Positions 14,890-22,504 of a stretch of 51,955 nt of DNA are shown one piece after another. The stretch's first letter is position 1. Every line of letters starts with the position of its first letter. The position numbers were made by a program, and so were the translations under genes. Source of the stretch: an uncultured Clostridium sp. (GTDB lineage Bacteria; Bacillota_I; Bacilli_A; RF39; UBA660); the NCBI GenBank assembly GCA_947427095.1, contig CANEGO010000009.1:1-51955 (forward strand), written 5' to 3'. Below the pieces are notes generated by a model. That model saw only the letters and a list, made by a program, of their open reading frames with translations. It had not been told where the DNA came from and ran no database searches.

Positions 14890-14926
14890 ATTATAACAAA
14901 AAGTGCTACTTACCTAATAGCACCTT
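14890..14926 (-). terminator. ylbF terminator fused to a TGTTATAAT promoter element
   Basis: GTGCTA (14903-14908) and TAGCAC (14918-14923) form the stem and TTTTT follows. The last T continues directly into GT and TATAAT (14895-14890), an extended -10 pointing to rsmD. Confidence 0.7.
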
Positions 14927-15212
14927 TAGTAATTTTACTTATTCTCTCATTTATCTTTATCGTAAGTAAATTAATTTTGTTTTGTAAATCAACATACTCT
15001 TTAACAAGAGGGTCTTTAAGTAAATCAACCTTAGCCCTTATAAAATCATCTTTTGTATTATATCTTTCATATAAAACTTTAGCATTATTAAAAGACTCTA
15101 TAAGTTTTTTCGTATTATAACTTTCATTTATCATTTCTTTTACTTCATCTAATCTTTTTTTTAAATCACTATTTTCTATATAATCGATTACCTCATATGT
15201 TTTTTCTACCAT
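14910..15212 (-). CDS. ylbF: YlbF family regulator (RicF-like)
   Basis: This 100-residue, all-helical protein matches the YlbF/YmcA family (VIDYIENSDLKKRLDEVKEM, then LYERYNTKDDFIRAK). In Bacillus, YlbF (RicF) joins YmcA and YaaT in the complex that promotes RNase Y processing and affects sporulation, competence and biofilm formation. It is slightly shorter than the Bacillus protein (about 150) and lacks its C-terminal cysteines, so the iron-sulfur cluster of that complex may not be shared. It lies 4 bases downstream of ylbE in a ylbD-ylbE-ylbF series. Confidence 0.82.
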   Translation of the reverse strand: MVEKTYEVIDYIENSDLKKRLDEVKEMINESYNTKKLIESFNNAKVLYERYNTKDDFIRAKVDLLKDPLVKEYVDLQNKINLLTIKINERISKITKGAIR

Positions 15213-15216
15213 GTTA

Positions 15217-15438
15217 TCACCTCAAAACATTAATAAATTTACTTACCATATCAATTTTATCTATAATATTATTTATTTTATCCGTCGTTCTTAGTTTATA
15301 CTTATCTTTTACCTCTTCTACTAAAATATCAATCATTTTAGGATTCCTTATAAGTGTTTTATACCAATACGAATTTTCTCTAAGGTATCTTTTATAGTCT
15401 GGGTTTGAATCAAGAAAAAGCTTAATTTTTATGTCCAT
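15217..15438 (-). CDS. ylbE: YlbE-like protein
   Basis: The 73-residue product matches the YlbE family, with the signature LDSNPDYKRYLRENSYWYK followed by LIRNP. The family function is unknown; it occurs in spore-forming Bacilli. Its ATG overlaps the ylbD stop by one base (TAATG), so translation is coupled. The gene order ylbD-ylbE-ylbF is the same as in Bacillus subtilis. Confidence 0.85.
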   Translation of the reverse strand: MDIKIKLFLDSNPDYKRYLRENSYWYKTLIRNPKMIDILVEEVKDKYKLRTTDKINNIIDKIDMVSKFINVLR

Positions 15439-15797
15439 TAGTCTTCAAACTTCTTAAATAGTTGCCTAGGTTCATAATTCTTTGATCCGACCGAAGAACC
15501 TACGTCTTTTGTGGTAAACCCCTGAAGCAATTCTATTACTTTTTGAAGACTATTAACTCCCTTTTGTACTGAGTTCATATCCACTTTTTTTATCATATCA
15601 GTTATGTTTCCTATATTAAAAGAATCTGTCTTAGTATCCTCTTTTTTTTCTGTGCTTTTATAATTTTCCCAAACCTTTTCATCTTCACCATAAAGTGACC
15701 ACTGCTCATAAAATTTTTGCCATGTCATTTCTCCAGAATTAACATATTTAATTAGTTCTGGCCTTTTTCTAACAAATGCTTTAAATTCCTCTTTCAA
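15438..15797 (-). CDS. ylbD: YlbD-like spore coat protein
   Basis: The start is TTG at 15797, with AGGGTGA about 5 bases upstream; a GTG three codons earlier lies inside that site. The 119-residue product opens with EEFKAFVRKRPELIKYVNSG, then WQKFYEQWSLYGED, the conserved N-terminal region of the YlbD coat protein family. The C-terminal half (GNITDMIKKVDMNSVQKG, then LLQGF) is helical. In Bacillus it is a coat protein made in the mother cell. A CATAAGTTATAG element just upstream (15811-15822) resembles a sigma-K or sigma-E -10. Confidence 0.82.
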   Translation of the reverse strand: MKEEFKAFVRKRPELIKYVNSGEMTWQKFYEQWSLYGEDEKVWENYKSTEKKEDTKTDSFNIGNITDMIKKVDMNSVQKGVNSLQKVIELLQGFTTKDVGSSVGSKNYEPRQLFKKFED

Positions 15798-15810
15798 GAT
15801 AATCACCCTA

Positions 15811-15822
15811 CTATAACTTATG
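15811..15822 (-). promoter_or_regulatory. Possible sigma-K/sigma-E -10 element of ylbD
   Basis: The minus strand reads CATAAGTTA, which fits the sigma-K -10 pattern CATAnnnTA. The leader to the TTG start would be only about 10 bases. No clear -35 is assigned. A TAGTTTAAA/TTTAAACTA hairpin lies further up, near 15864-15887. Confidence 0.3.
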
Positions 15823-15895
15823 CCTTTTTTTAATATTTTTTCATATTATGACAAAAATTTTTATAGTTTAAAGTGTTATTTTAAACTAAAATATC

Positions 15896-15920
15896 AAAAA
15901 ATTCAGAAAAATCTGAATTT
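15896..15920 (-). terminator. Terminator of the membrane protein at 15920
   Basis: AAATTCAGA and TCTGAATTT arms form a perfect 9-bp stem with a 4-base loop, ending in TTTTTT on the minus strand. Confidence 0.85.
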
Positions 15921-16597
15921 TATCTCTGCATAATAATTGTAATTATTCCATAATCATTAGTCTTGTTATCATTAAGATACATACTAACTTTAAGACCAGC
16001 ACTATCTTTATAATAATAACCTTGTTTTTTTAACTTTTCAATACATGCGTTATCTATTTTTACATTCATAAAATTACTTAATAAATTATTTATGTTTTTG
16101 CCAATTTTTTTATAATCTAATTCTGTTTTTTCATAAACTAAATTAATCATAACATAATAAACACTACTATTATCATAATAAACACTTATCGTATCATAAA
16201 CATCATCAGCATTTTCATGCTTATGGTATGCATAGGTAGAATCATAAACATTATCATTTAATTTTCTTTGTTCTTCTTTAGAAACATCAAATCCTATTTC
16301 CTTAAAAAGAACACCTCGGTTTTTTGCACTTATATTTGCATATTTACCATCATAACGATTAACTAATTTATATAATGTATCATCATTTTCATCAAGTATT
16401 TTCTTATTCAAAAAACTGGAAGATACCAGTAAAATAATAAATATTGCAATTATAAGAATAGACCATACTATTTTTTTTGGCTTTTCTATTAATATTTTAC
16501 TTATACTCTTCCTAGAATCACCAGGAAATTTTTCAAATTTAATTTTACTCGCCTTTTTATTCTCTTTTTTCGAATAAGATGTTTCAACGTTTTTCAT
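15920..16597 (-). CDS. Single-pass membrane protein, hypothetical (225 residues)
   Basis: I do not recognise this protein. It has a basic cytosolic N-terminus of about 45 residues, one membrane helix (IVWSILIIAIFIILLVSS), and an extracytoplasmic domain of about 155 residues with a DVSKEEQRKLNDNVYDS helix and strands such as SVYYVMINLVYE and YGIITIIMQR. Such bitopic proteins near spore genes can be mother-cell proteins, but that is only position-based inference. AGAGGTG is 6 bases before the ATG. It has its own terminator and a short AT-rich spacer upstream. Confidence 0.65.
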   Translation of the reverse strand: MKNVETSYSKKENKKASKIKFEKFPGDSRKSISKILIEKPKKIVWSILIIAIFIILLVSSSFLNKKILDENDDTLYKLVNRYDGKYANISAKNRGVLFKEIGFDVSKEEQRKLNDNVYDSTYAYHKHENADDVYDTISVYYDNSSVYYVMINLVYEKTELDYKKIGKNINNLLSNFMNVKIDNACIEKLKKQGYYYKDSAGLKVSMYLNDNKTNDYGIITIIMQR

Positions 16598-16646
16598 ATG
16601 AACACCTCTACTATAAATAATAACATTTATTTTAAATTAAAACAAC

Positions 16647-18053
16647 TTATTTTTTATTAGTAACATGTAATTTATCCATCTTTAATTGTTCTATAATACC
16701 TTCATAGATTTCTTCATTTATTTTTAAATAACTATTCCATATATCTGGAATGTTAATAGATTCTATAATTGATTTTTCATATCTAGATAATTTATCTGCT
16801 CTTGATTTTGTTTTAGATATAATATATGAACCATGTTGATTATTTTTTCTAAACACTCCTAAAATAATATACGTATTATGATTTAACCTTTTAAAAGTAA
16901 CCCTTATCTTACCAACTCTTAATTTATATATCTTCTTTAATAAAACAGTCGTTGTTCTATTGGCTACCGCACCATCTTTTTTTATTTGCTCTAGAGCTTT
17001 TAAAAGAGCTTTATAGTCTTCTTTTGGGATATTTTTATCTATCATATTAACTATTTTGCTAGTATTGTTTAAAAAATCATAAAACAATACATTAACTTGT
17101 TCATCTTCTGCTAACTTATCTTCTTTAAATTCATCATAAGTTATTTGGACTAAATAGTTTGATATAGTATCATGTAACTTCTTTTCTTCATTTAAATCTA
17201 TTTGAAGTAACATCTCACTAATAATATCTTCGATGTCATCATTATAACTTATAGCGTTTAAAAACTCGTTTATGGCGTTTAAATTATCATTAAAAGCTCG
17301 TATAGTAGTTAAATAATTTGATACAACAGGATTTGTTTTATCTTCTTTTTCTTCCGTTATAATCACATCTTTATCGTCAACATAGTTTTTCTTCTCCTTT
17401 CTTGATGGAGTTTCAGTTTTTGCTTTTATAATGTTACACCTTTTAAGGTGTATATAATTATTTAATGAGTTAAATAATTCTTCTTTATCAAAATCTTCTT
17501 CCTTTTCTATTAATAAAGTAATAGTATTAATATCTTGGGAAGTTAACGAAAAATTCTTTTTTATATTTTTAAGCGCATACTCTGCTTTCTTTTTCAAAGT
17601 CTTTTTTTCTTCTTTTTCTTTTTCTAAACTCTCGTAGAATCGGGCAATATAATTAAATGAAACAGCCATTATATTTTGCATCTTTTTATTTAATTCTTTT
17701 TTCTTATGTGCTATTTGCGATATCTTCTCCATCCTATCCATAAACGTAACATCATTTAGCATTCCAGAATCATTGCAATAGGACAAATCATTGTTTTCAC
17801 ATGCATTAATTTCATTAATTATTTCTGCTAATTTACCATATAACACCTTGTTATAATATGCTAAAATTTCTATAAATTCATAAAAAGTATCTTGATCTTT
17901 TAATTTTTCTGCTTTTATAATATTTCTTTTATTCTTATTTGGAATTAAAGCATCATACACATGCTTTATATCCATAAGCTTAATTGATAAAGATTTTATT
18001 TTTTCATCCTCTTTTAATATTTCTTTTTCTAATAATTTAATTATGTTATCCAT
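16647..18053 (-). CDS. Long helical, coiled-coil-rich protein of unknown function (468 residues)
   Basis: The start at 18053 has TGGTGAT 5 bases upstream. The sequence is very rich in Lys, Glu and Ile and is predicted to be mostly helical, with coiled-coil character (LEKEILKEDEKIKSLSIKL; SLEKEKEEKKTLKKKA). There is no signal peptide or membrane helix. Near residues 385-415 there is a more globular patch (VGKIRVTFKRLNHNTYIILG). It sits where sigG often follows sigE in Bacillota, but it is no sigma factor. A TGCTATAAT promoter element lies at the end of the sigE terminator. The function is unknown. Confidence 0.65.
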   Translation of the reverse strand: MDNIIKLLEKEILKEDEKIKSLSIKLMDIKHVYDALIPNKNKRNIIKAEKLKDQDTFYEFIEILAYYNKVLYGKLAEIINEINACENNDLSYCNDSGMLNDVTFMDRMEKISQIAHKKKELNKKMQNIMAVSFNYIARFYESLEKEKEEKKTLKKKAEYALKNIKKNFSLTSQDINTITLLIEKEEDFDKEELFNSLNNYIHLKRCNIIKAKTETPSRKEKKNYVDDKDVIITEEKEDKTNPVVSNYLTTIRAFNDNLNAINEFLNAISYNDDIEDIISEMLLQIDLNEEKKLHDTISNYLVQITYDEFKEDKLAEDEQVNVLFYDFLNNTSKIVNMIDKNIPKEDYKALLKALEQIKKDGAVANRTTTVLLKKIYKLRVGKIRVTFKRLNHNTYIILGVFRKNNQHGSYIISKTKSRADKLSRYEKSIIESINIPDIWNSYLKINEEIYEGIIEQLKMDKLHVTNKK

Positions 18054-18069
18054 ACATATCACCATGTAT

Positions 18070-18110
18070 ATTATAGCATAAAAAGAAACTACATTTTTAT
18101 AGTTTCTTTT
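18070..18110 (-). terminator. sigE terminator fused to the promoter of the coiled-coil gene
   Basis: AAAAGAAACTA (18081-18091) and TAGTTTCTTTT (18100-18110) form an 11-bp stem. The T-run leads straight into ATGC and TATAAT (18075-18070), an extended -10 17 bases before the next start. Confidence 0.8.
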
Positions 18111-18778
18111 ATTCTTTTGATAACCTTTTTTTCTATTCTTGATATATAACTTTGTGATATATTTAATTTTTCTGCTAATTCTTTTTGAGTTATTTCTTTT
18201 TCACCAAACAAACCATATCTTAATTTCATAATCTGTTTATCCCTTTCAGGTAATCTATTAATTTCTTTCATAAGCGTTAGTTTCAAATCATTATCCTCAA
18301 GCTCTTTGGTAACCAAATCAGGATCAGTTCCTAATATATCTTCTAAGTGAAGTTCGTTACCCTCAGAATCAAATGATAAAGATTCCTCTAAAGATACATC
18401 AGCATTTCTTTTTTTATTTTTTCTTAAATACATAAGTATCTCGTTATCAATACACCTAGAAGCATAGGTTGCAAGCTTAATATTTTTATCCATTTTATAG
18501 GTATTTATTCCCTTTATTAATCCGATCGTTCCAATACTCACTAAATCTTCTAAGTCTATTTTTGTATTCTCATATTTTTTAGATAAATAAACCACCAAAC
18601 GTAAATTATGTTCAATCAGTTTATTTTTAGCCTCCTCGTTTCCATCCGATGCTTCCTTAAGATATTTTGTTTCTTCTTCTTTAGATAAAGGCTCAGGAAG
18701 TGCATCTGTAGAACCAACAAAGAATATCGTACTTACTTTCCTAAATAAATTCCTAATAAAATTAATTATTTTTTTCAT
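18089..18778 (-). CDS. sigE: RNA polymerase sporulation sigma factor SigE
   Basis: The 229-residue sigma-70 protein is close to SigE throughout. It has the pro-region boundary FFVGSTDALPEPLSKEEE, region 2 with NLRLVVYLSKKYENT and EDLVSIGTIGLIKGINTY, the -10 recognition segment LATYASRCIDNEILMYLRK, and region 4 with LRYGLFGEKEITQKELAEKL and ISQSYISRIEK. The N-terminal pro-sequence is a few residues shorter than in Bacillus and amphipathic, as needed for membrane retention before cleavage. SigE directs early mother-cell transcription. It lies 5 bases downstream of spoIIGA, the protease that activates it. Confidence 0.96.
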   Translation of the reverse strand: MKKIINFIRNLFRKVSTIFFVGSTDALPEPLSKEEETKYLKEASDGNEEAKNKLIEHNLRLVVYLSKKYENTKIDLEDLVSIGTIGLIKGINTYKMDKNIKLATYASRCIDNEILMYLRKNKKRNADVSLEESLSFDSEGNELHLEDILGTDPDLVTKELEDNDLKLTLMKEINRLPERDKQIMKLRYGLFGEKEITQKELAEKLNISQSYISRIEKKVIKRIKETIKM

Positions 18779-18783
18779 ACATA

Positions 18784-19572
18784 TTAATCTCCTTTTATAA
18801 TTTTTTTATGCAACAATAACTCTACTCCGTCCATTCCGAATTTATTGTCACTTATTCCTACTAAACACTCATCTTCTATTTTTTTTCCATTTATGATAAT
18901 TTTCTTTATTTTAAAACATTTAAGTAGTGTATTATCCTTAACGGTTACACAAGGAACTAAAATACACCTTGGGTTATATCCGTTCAAAGCGTCTTTATTT
19001 ATCACTATTATTGGTCTTTTTTCATACGGATCAAAAAGATTGTTGCCAGTATCTAAAAAGCCAGTCAAATGCTTTGTTACGCCGTTTAAGAACGTTATAT
19101 CAACTTCATAATACTTAGATAATTCTTCTTTTTGTTTTCTTTGATTTTTAACGTAGATTAAAATTATTACAGGTGATAAAGTAATAATTATTATAAAGTT
19201 AATACTAAAACCATTATGAAAGAAAATAAGTCCAGTATTTTTGTAAGACAATTCGTTATTTACAAAATATAAAAAACCACCTAATATTATGCTTGATAAA
19301 TATAAATATACTAAATTATTAAAAAAATATTTTAAATCTTTAAAACCAAAGGATATCAACACCATTAATACTGAAATAAAAACTTTAAGTAAGAGCAATC
19401 CTAAAGAATCAAAGTTTAGAAACAATGATAATATGCTCACTCCCCCTAATAATGCCCCTAAAAGTAACCTTATTAATTTAGTGTTCCTTTTTAATATTAA
19501 AGATGTACACAAAAGCAATAAAAAATCCAAAAAGAAATTAAGCAAGATTATTAAATCAACATATATTTTCAT
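18784..19572 (-). CDS. spoIIGA: Sigma-E processing peptidase SpoIIGA
   Basis: The start at 19572 has GGGTGA 5 bases upstream. The 262-residue product has five hydrophobic segments in the first 140 residues (MKIYVDLIILLNFFLDFLLL at the start) and a cytosolic aspartic-protease-like domain with GFLDTGNNLFDP, where Asp at about 174 is the catalytic residue of the DTGN motif. The C-terminus is shorter than in Bacillus (309 residues) but keeps the FKIKKIIINGKKI and LVGISDN strands. It removes the pro-sequence of SigE at the septum once engulfment signalling begins. Confidence 0.93.
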   Translation of the reverse strand: MKIYVDLIILLNFFLDFLLLLCTSLILKRNTKLIRLLLGALLGGVSILSLFLNFDSLGLLLLKVFISVLMVLISFGFKDLKYFFNNLVYLYLSSIILGGFLYFVNNELSYKNTGLIFFHNGFSINFIIIITLSPVIILIYVKNQRKQKEELSKYYEVDITFLNGVTKHLTGFLDTGNNLFDPYEKRPIIVINKDALNGYNPRCILVPCVTVKDNTLLKCFKIKKIIINGKKIEDECLVGISDNKFGMDGVELLLHKKIIKGD

Positions 19573-19589
19573 GTCTATCACCCAAAATT

Positions 19590-19623
19590 ATTATAAAAAA
19601 AAGACACGTTAATAAGTGTCGAG
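19590..19623 (-). promoter_or_regulatory. Candidate spoIIG promoter with a Spo0A-like box
   Basis: TATAAT at 19595-19590 is 21 bases from CTCGACA at 19623-19617, which matches the Spo0A box (TGTCGAA on the other strand) at 6 of 7 bases. The long spacing recalls the Bacillus spoIIG promoter, where a Spo0A box replaces the normal -35 contact. Confidence 0.45.
19595..19620 (-). terminator. Terminator of the transglutaminase-like gene
   Basis: GACAC and GTGTC arms are followed by eight Ts on the minus strand. It overlaps the candidate spoIIG promoter. Confidence 0.75.
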
Positions 19624-19632
19624 TTTAAGTAA

Positions 19633-21441
19633 TTATTTTTTAATATTAATATTATTATCATAATAATAAGGGAAAGCAATTTTATCCATTTTGATATTTT
19701 TATCTAATAAATCTTTTTTATACTCGTTTAATTGTTCCTCATCAAAGCCAAATATATCTTTATTAACAACGCTAGCGGCCTCTATTACGGTATCAATAGA
19801 AACGTCTTTTCCTAAATTATCAATAAATATTTCACCAGCCTCAGTTATAAAATTATAAACCTCATCAAAATCATCATGTTCCATCATAGTTGAATATCTA
19901 TTTTTTAACTCTAAGTATTTTTCTGGCATAAGTGAAATTAAAATATTATTAATAATATCTACTAACGATTTAATAGCGTTAGTCTCTTTTTGTTTTTCAT
20001 CTTTATTTAACAAACTACTAAACTGGTTTTTTTTATAACGGTTTAATAGAAAATTAACGTGTGAAGAAAATTCTTCCATGCTTTTACAATTCATAACTAT
20101 ATCTTCCTTGCTTAATTCGAACAGCCTTTTTTCCTGACTGGTTTTATTGAAAGACATCAAGGCATGGTTATAATAATCATCTAAAAGATCATTATCCCAA
20201 GTTGGATCCGCAACATAAAAACCACTAATGTCATATTTTGGATCATTAATGTATAAAATTATTCTTGCATGGCCAGCTAATTCTACCGGCTTTTCTTCAA
20301 GTGTAAATCCCTTATCGTAAGAAGTGTCGGTTAGTACATTATATTCATATACCGGAATATCTAATCTTTTTAATAACTCCTGCAATAAATTAGCATAACC
20401 AACACAAACCATATAATCATTATTTAAAAGTTTTCTTATGTTTCTAGACTGCGTTTTATCTTCGCTATTTTCTAAATATTTTTTAAACTTCTTAACTATA
20501 TTATATGCTGCAAGATATTTTTCAAAAGGAGAATAATTAGCATTTTTAATATCTCTAACCATTAAATCCAATAATTCATCTTCTTTTTTTAAATCATCTA
20601 TCTTATATGGTTCAATGTCAACTCCCTCCACCGTAAAATCAAAATCACTATTATATAGTTTTGATTTTGAAAATGCGTTTCTATTTCTTATCGATATTAC
20701 TACCTTATTATGTTGACCATTTTCCCTAAGTTTAGAAATTATGTTGTATAAACTATCGTAATCCTCAGATAATTCTATACCTAGTTTAAATTTATTTATT
20801 TGGTCAATATGAATAGTTTTATTTTTAGGTATATACTTTAAATTTTCTAAATCAGTAATATTATTTTTTATATATAAATCATCACTATCTGAAATAACAT
20901 TATTATAATCTTGACCTAAAATTTCATTTGACGATATCTCTTGTCTTTCACCATTTTTATAACTATATGCGTTTATATGGTTTCTTTTAAGAATCTTCTT
21001 AACTTCATCAGGTACTTTTATTTCATTATCAAAGCAAATAGATGTTGCGGTAAGACATAAGTTTTTTACTAATTCATCGCTATACGCGTATTTTGAAATG
21101 AAAACGCTATCCTGATTAAACATTACATCTTCTATCGCCTCTAATATAATAGCTTTATTTTTATCAAAAAATTCTTTACTAAAATATATATCATCAAATT
21201 GATCATAAAAAAACGGGTGATCACCATCAACGTAAGTAACTTCTACATTTTGTTCTTTAGCGTTTTTATTTACTATATCTACAAGCTGTGTAGTAATACT
21301 TCCATCTTGCAAACCATTTTGATCAATAACACTAAAACTAATATTTTTTGATTCTTTAATATATTTTATAATGTCATCAACATCATTAATGTATGTAGTA
21401 GATTTAGAAACTCCACTCTCCCATATATTAACTTTTTTCAT
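19633..21441 (-). CDS. Transglutaminase-like domain protein, 602 residues
   Basis: The central part has the papain-like transglutaminase core: Cys346 in VCVGYANLLQELLKRLDIP, His391 in AGHARIILYI and Asp412 in VADPTWDND. The roughly 290 residues before it are soluble and include FSVIDQNGLQDGS and HIDQINKFKLGIELS, without a recognised domain. The C-terminal 150 residues are helical. There is no signal peptide, so it is probably cytosolic. Such domains act as cysteine proteases, peptide amidases or crosslinkers; the actual substrate is unknown. It lies between the nucleotide operon and spoIIGA, with a promoter and terminator of its own. Confidence 0.8.
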   Translation of the reverse strand: MKKVNIWESGVSKSTTYINDVDDIIKYIKESKNISFSVIDQNGLQDGSITTQLVDIVNKNAKEQNVEVTYVDGDHPFFYDQFDDIYFSKEFFDKNKAIILEAIEDVMFNQDSVFISKYAYSDELVKNLCLTATSICFDNEIKVPDEVKKILKRNHINAYSYKNGERQEISSNEILGQDYNNVISDSDDLYIKNNITDLENLKYIPKNKTIHIDQINKFKLGIELSEDYDSLYNIISKLRENGQHNKVVISIRNRNAFSKSKLYNSDFDFTVEGVDIEPYKIDDLKKEDELLDLMVRDIKNANYSPFEKYLAAYNIVKKFKKYLENSEDKTQSRNIRKLLNNDYMVCVGYANLLQELLKRLDIPVYEYNVLTDTSYDKGFTLEEKPVELAGHARIILYINDPKYDISGFYVADPTWDNDLLDDYYNHALMSFNKTSQEKRLFELSKEDIVMNCKSMEEFSSHVNFLLNRYKKNQFSSLLNKDEKQKETNAIKSLVDIINNILISLMPEKYLELKNRYSTMMEHDDFDEVYNFITEAGEIFIDNLGKDVSIDTVIEAASVVNKDIFGFDEEQLNEYKKDLLDKNIKMDKIAFPYYYDNNINIKK

Positions 21442-21464
21442 AAATACCTCTACTCTATATAAAG

Positions 21465-21506
21465 ATTATAACAAAAAAAGAATGCTAAAGTCTAGCATCC
21501 TTTTTT
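21465..21506 (-). terminator. Terminator of the MazG-like gene fused to a TGTTATAAT promoter
   Basis: ATGCTA (21482-21487) and TAGCAT (21493-21498) arms are followed by seven Ts, then G, T and TATAAT (21470-21465). The -10 serves the transglutaminase-like gene 24 bases on. Confidence 0.8.
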
Positions 21507-21513
21507 ATTGTAT

Positions 21514-21906
21514 TTATTTTTTCATTTTATTAATCGCTAACTCTAATTTTAGATGAGGATCCTGCCATCCTTGTGGCTTAATAACTTTACCCATGTCATT
21601 ATAGTGTGGCCTTCCATCAGACCATAACTTACTCATGTTAGCTTCTTGAACAATATAAAATAACTCGTCTGGCGAAACACCCATTTCAACTAAAGTACCA
21701 AGAGCAAAATATATGGTATCAATCATTGCATCAGCTTGTTCTACAAGATCTCCATTCTTAGTTGCTTCCATAAATTCGTTTATTTCTTCTAACATCCATG
21801 CATATCTTTTTTCTGCTCTTTGAGCCGATAATACCGTTGGGCTTTTCGCTGCTGGATGACCAAATGCCTCATGAAATTTCCTTACCTCATTATATTCTTT
21901 ATTCAT
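21514..21906 (-). CDS. MazG-like all-alpha NTP pyrophosphohydrolase
   Basis: The 130-residue product matches the all-alpha NTP pyrophosphatase superfamily (MazG, phosphoribosyl-ATP diphosphatase-like). It has KFHEAFGHP, the helix-1 metal motif EEINEFMEAT (ExxE) and the second acidic motif EQADAMIDTIYFALG (ExxxD). The family hydrolyses (d)NTPs to monophosphates and pyrophosphate. It overlaps the upstream HAD gene by 8 bases, so it is the third gene of a coupled operon with a nucleotidase-like and a radical-SAM-like protein. A terminator follows directly. Confidence 0.85.
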   Translation of the reverse strand: MNKEYNEVRKFHEAFGHPAAKSPTVLSAQRAEKRYAWMLEEINEFMEATKNGDLVEQADAMIDTIYFALGTLVEMGVSPDELFYIVQEANMSKLWSDGRPHYNDMGKVIKPQGWQDPHLKLELAINKMKK

Positions 21907-22504
21907 TTTCTTTACCTCTTACTTTCTTATTGTCTTTATTATTAATTAAATATCTTAAAATTTCTCCCCAGTTATTAACTTCTATTAAATATTCATTTTC
22001 CTCTAACTTAGGGCTATTTTTATCTCTTAAATATAAACATTTAATACCATTTTTGGATAATACCTCACAAATCTTTGGATTATCTTCTATCATTAATTCG
22101 ATATTTAGGCTTTTACACTTTTCTAGTTTATCTTTTACCTCAAAGTGTATGTTATCAAACTTAATGTCTAAAGCCATTAATCTTTTTGCAACATATTTTT
22201 TTGTTTCTTTATTTATTAAACCTCTAGCGGTTATTGCATAAATATCATTTTCTTTTGACAATATTTCTAAAGATTCTTTTACTCCAGGCACTAAACCGCA
22301 GTTTAATGTTCCTTTAATCAAGTACTCATCAGTGAACCTTTGTCGTTCTTCTAAAGTCCAATCATACTTATCTAAATAACTAAACTTATTTTTGTTTATA
22401 ACACCATTTTTTTCTAAAACTAATAAATCATATAATTCTGCGTATACGTTCATTTGTCTTTCAAAATCAAGTATTACACCATCTATGTCTATACCTATCC
22501 TCAC
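21899..22504 (-). CDS. HAD-family 5'-nucleotidase-like phosphatase
   Basis: The start is GTG at 22504, with AAGGTGAG upstream, overlapping the previous stop by 4 bases. The 201-residue HAD protein has motif I DIDGVILDFE (Asp6 and Asp8), motif II in YAITARGL, a conserved Lys in FEVKDKLEKC, and motif III IEDNPKICEVL. A small helical cap is inserted after motif I. The closest types are 5'(3')-deoxyribonucleotidase-like proteins. Combined with the MazG-like protein it would take an NTP to a nucleoside in two steps, but substrate choice is inferred. Confidence 0.82.
   Translation of the reverse strand: MRIGIDIDGVILDFERQMNVYAELYDLLVLEKNGVINKNKFSYLDKYDWTLEERQRFTDEYLIKGTLNCGLVPGVKESLEILSKENDIYAITARGLINKETKKYVAKRLMALDIKFDNIHFEVKDKLEKCKSLNIELMIEDNPKICEVLSKNGIKCLYLRDKNSPKLEENEYLIEVNNWGEILRYLINNKDNKKVRGKENE

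Noticed and set aside
21798-22241. Plus-strand ORF of 147 codons opposite the HAD and MazG-like genes
   Set aside because: Both minus-strand genes have clear family motifs here; the plus frame has low-complexity Leu/Ser content and no ribosome site.
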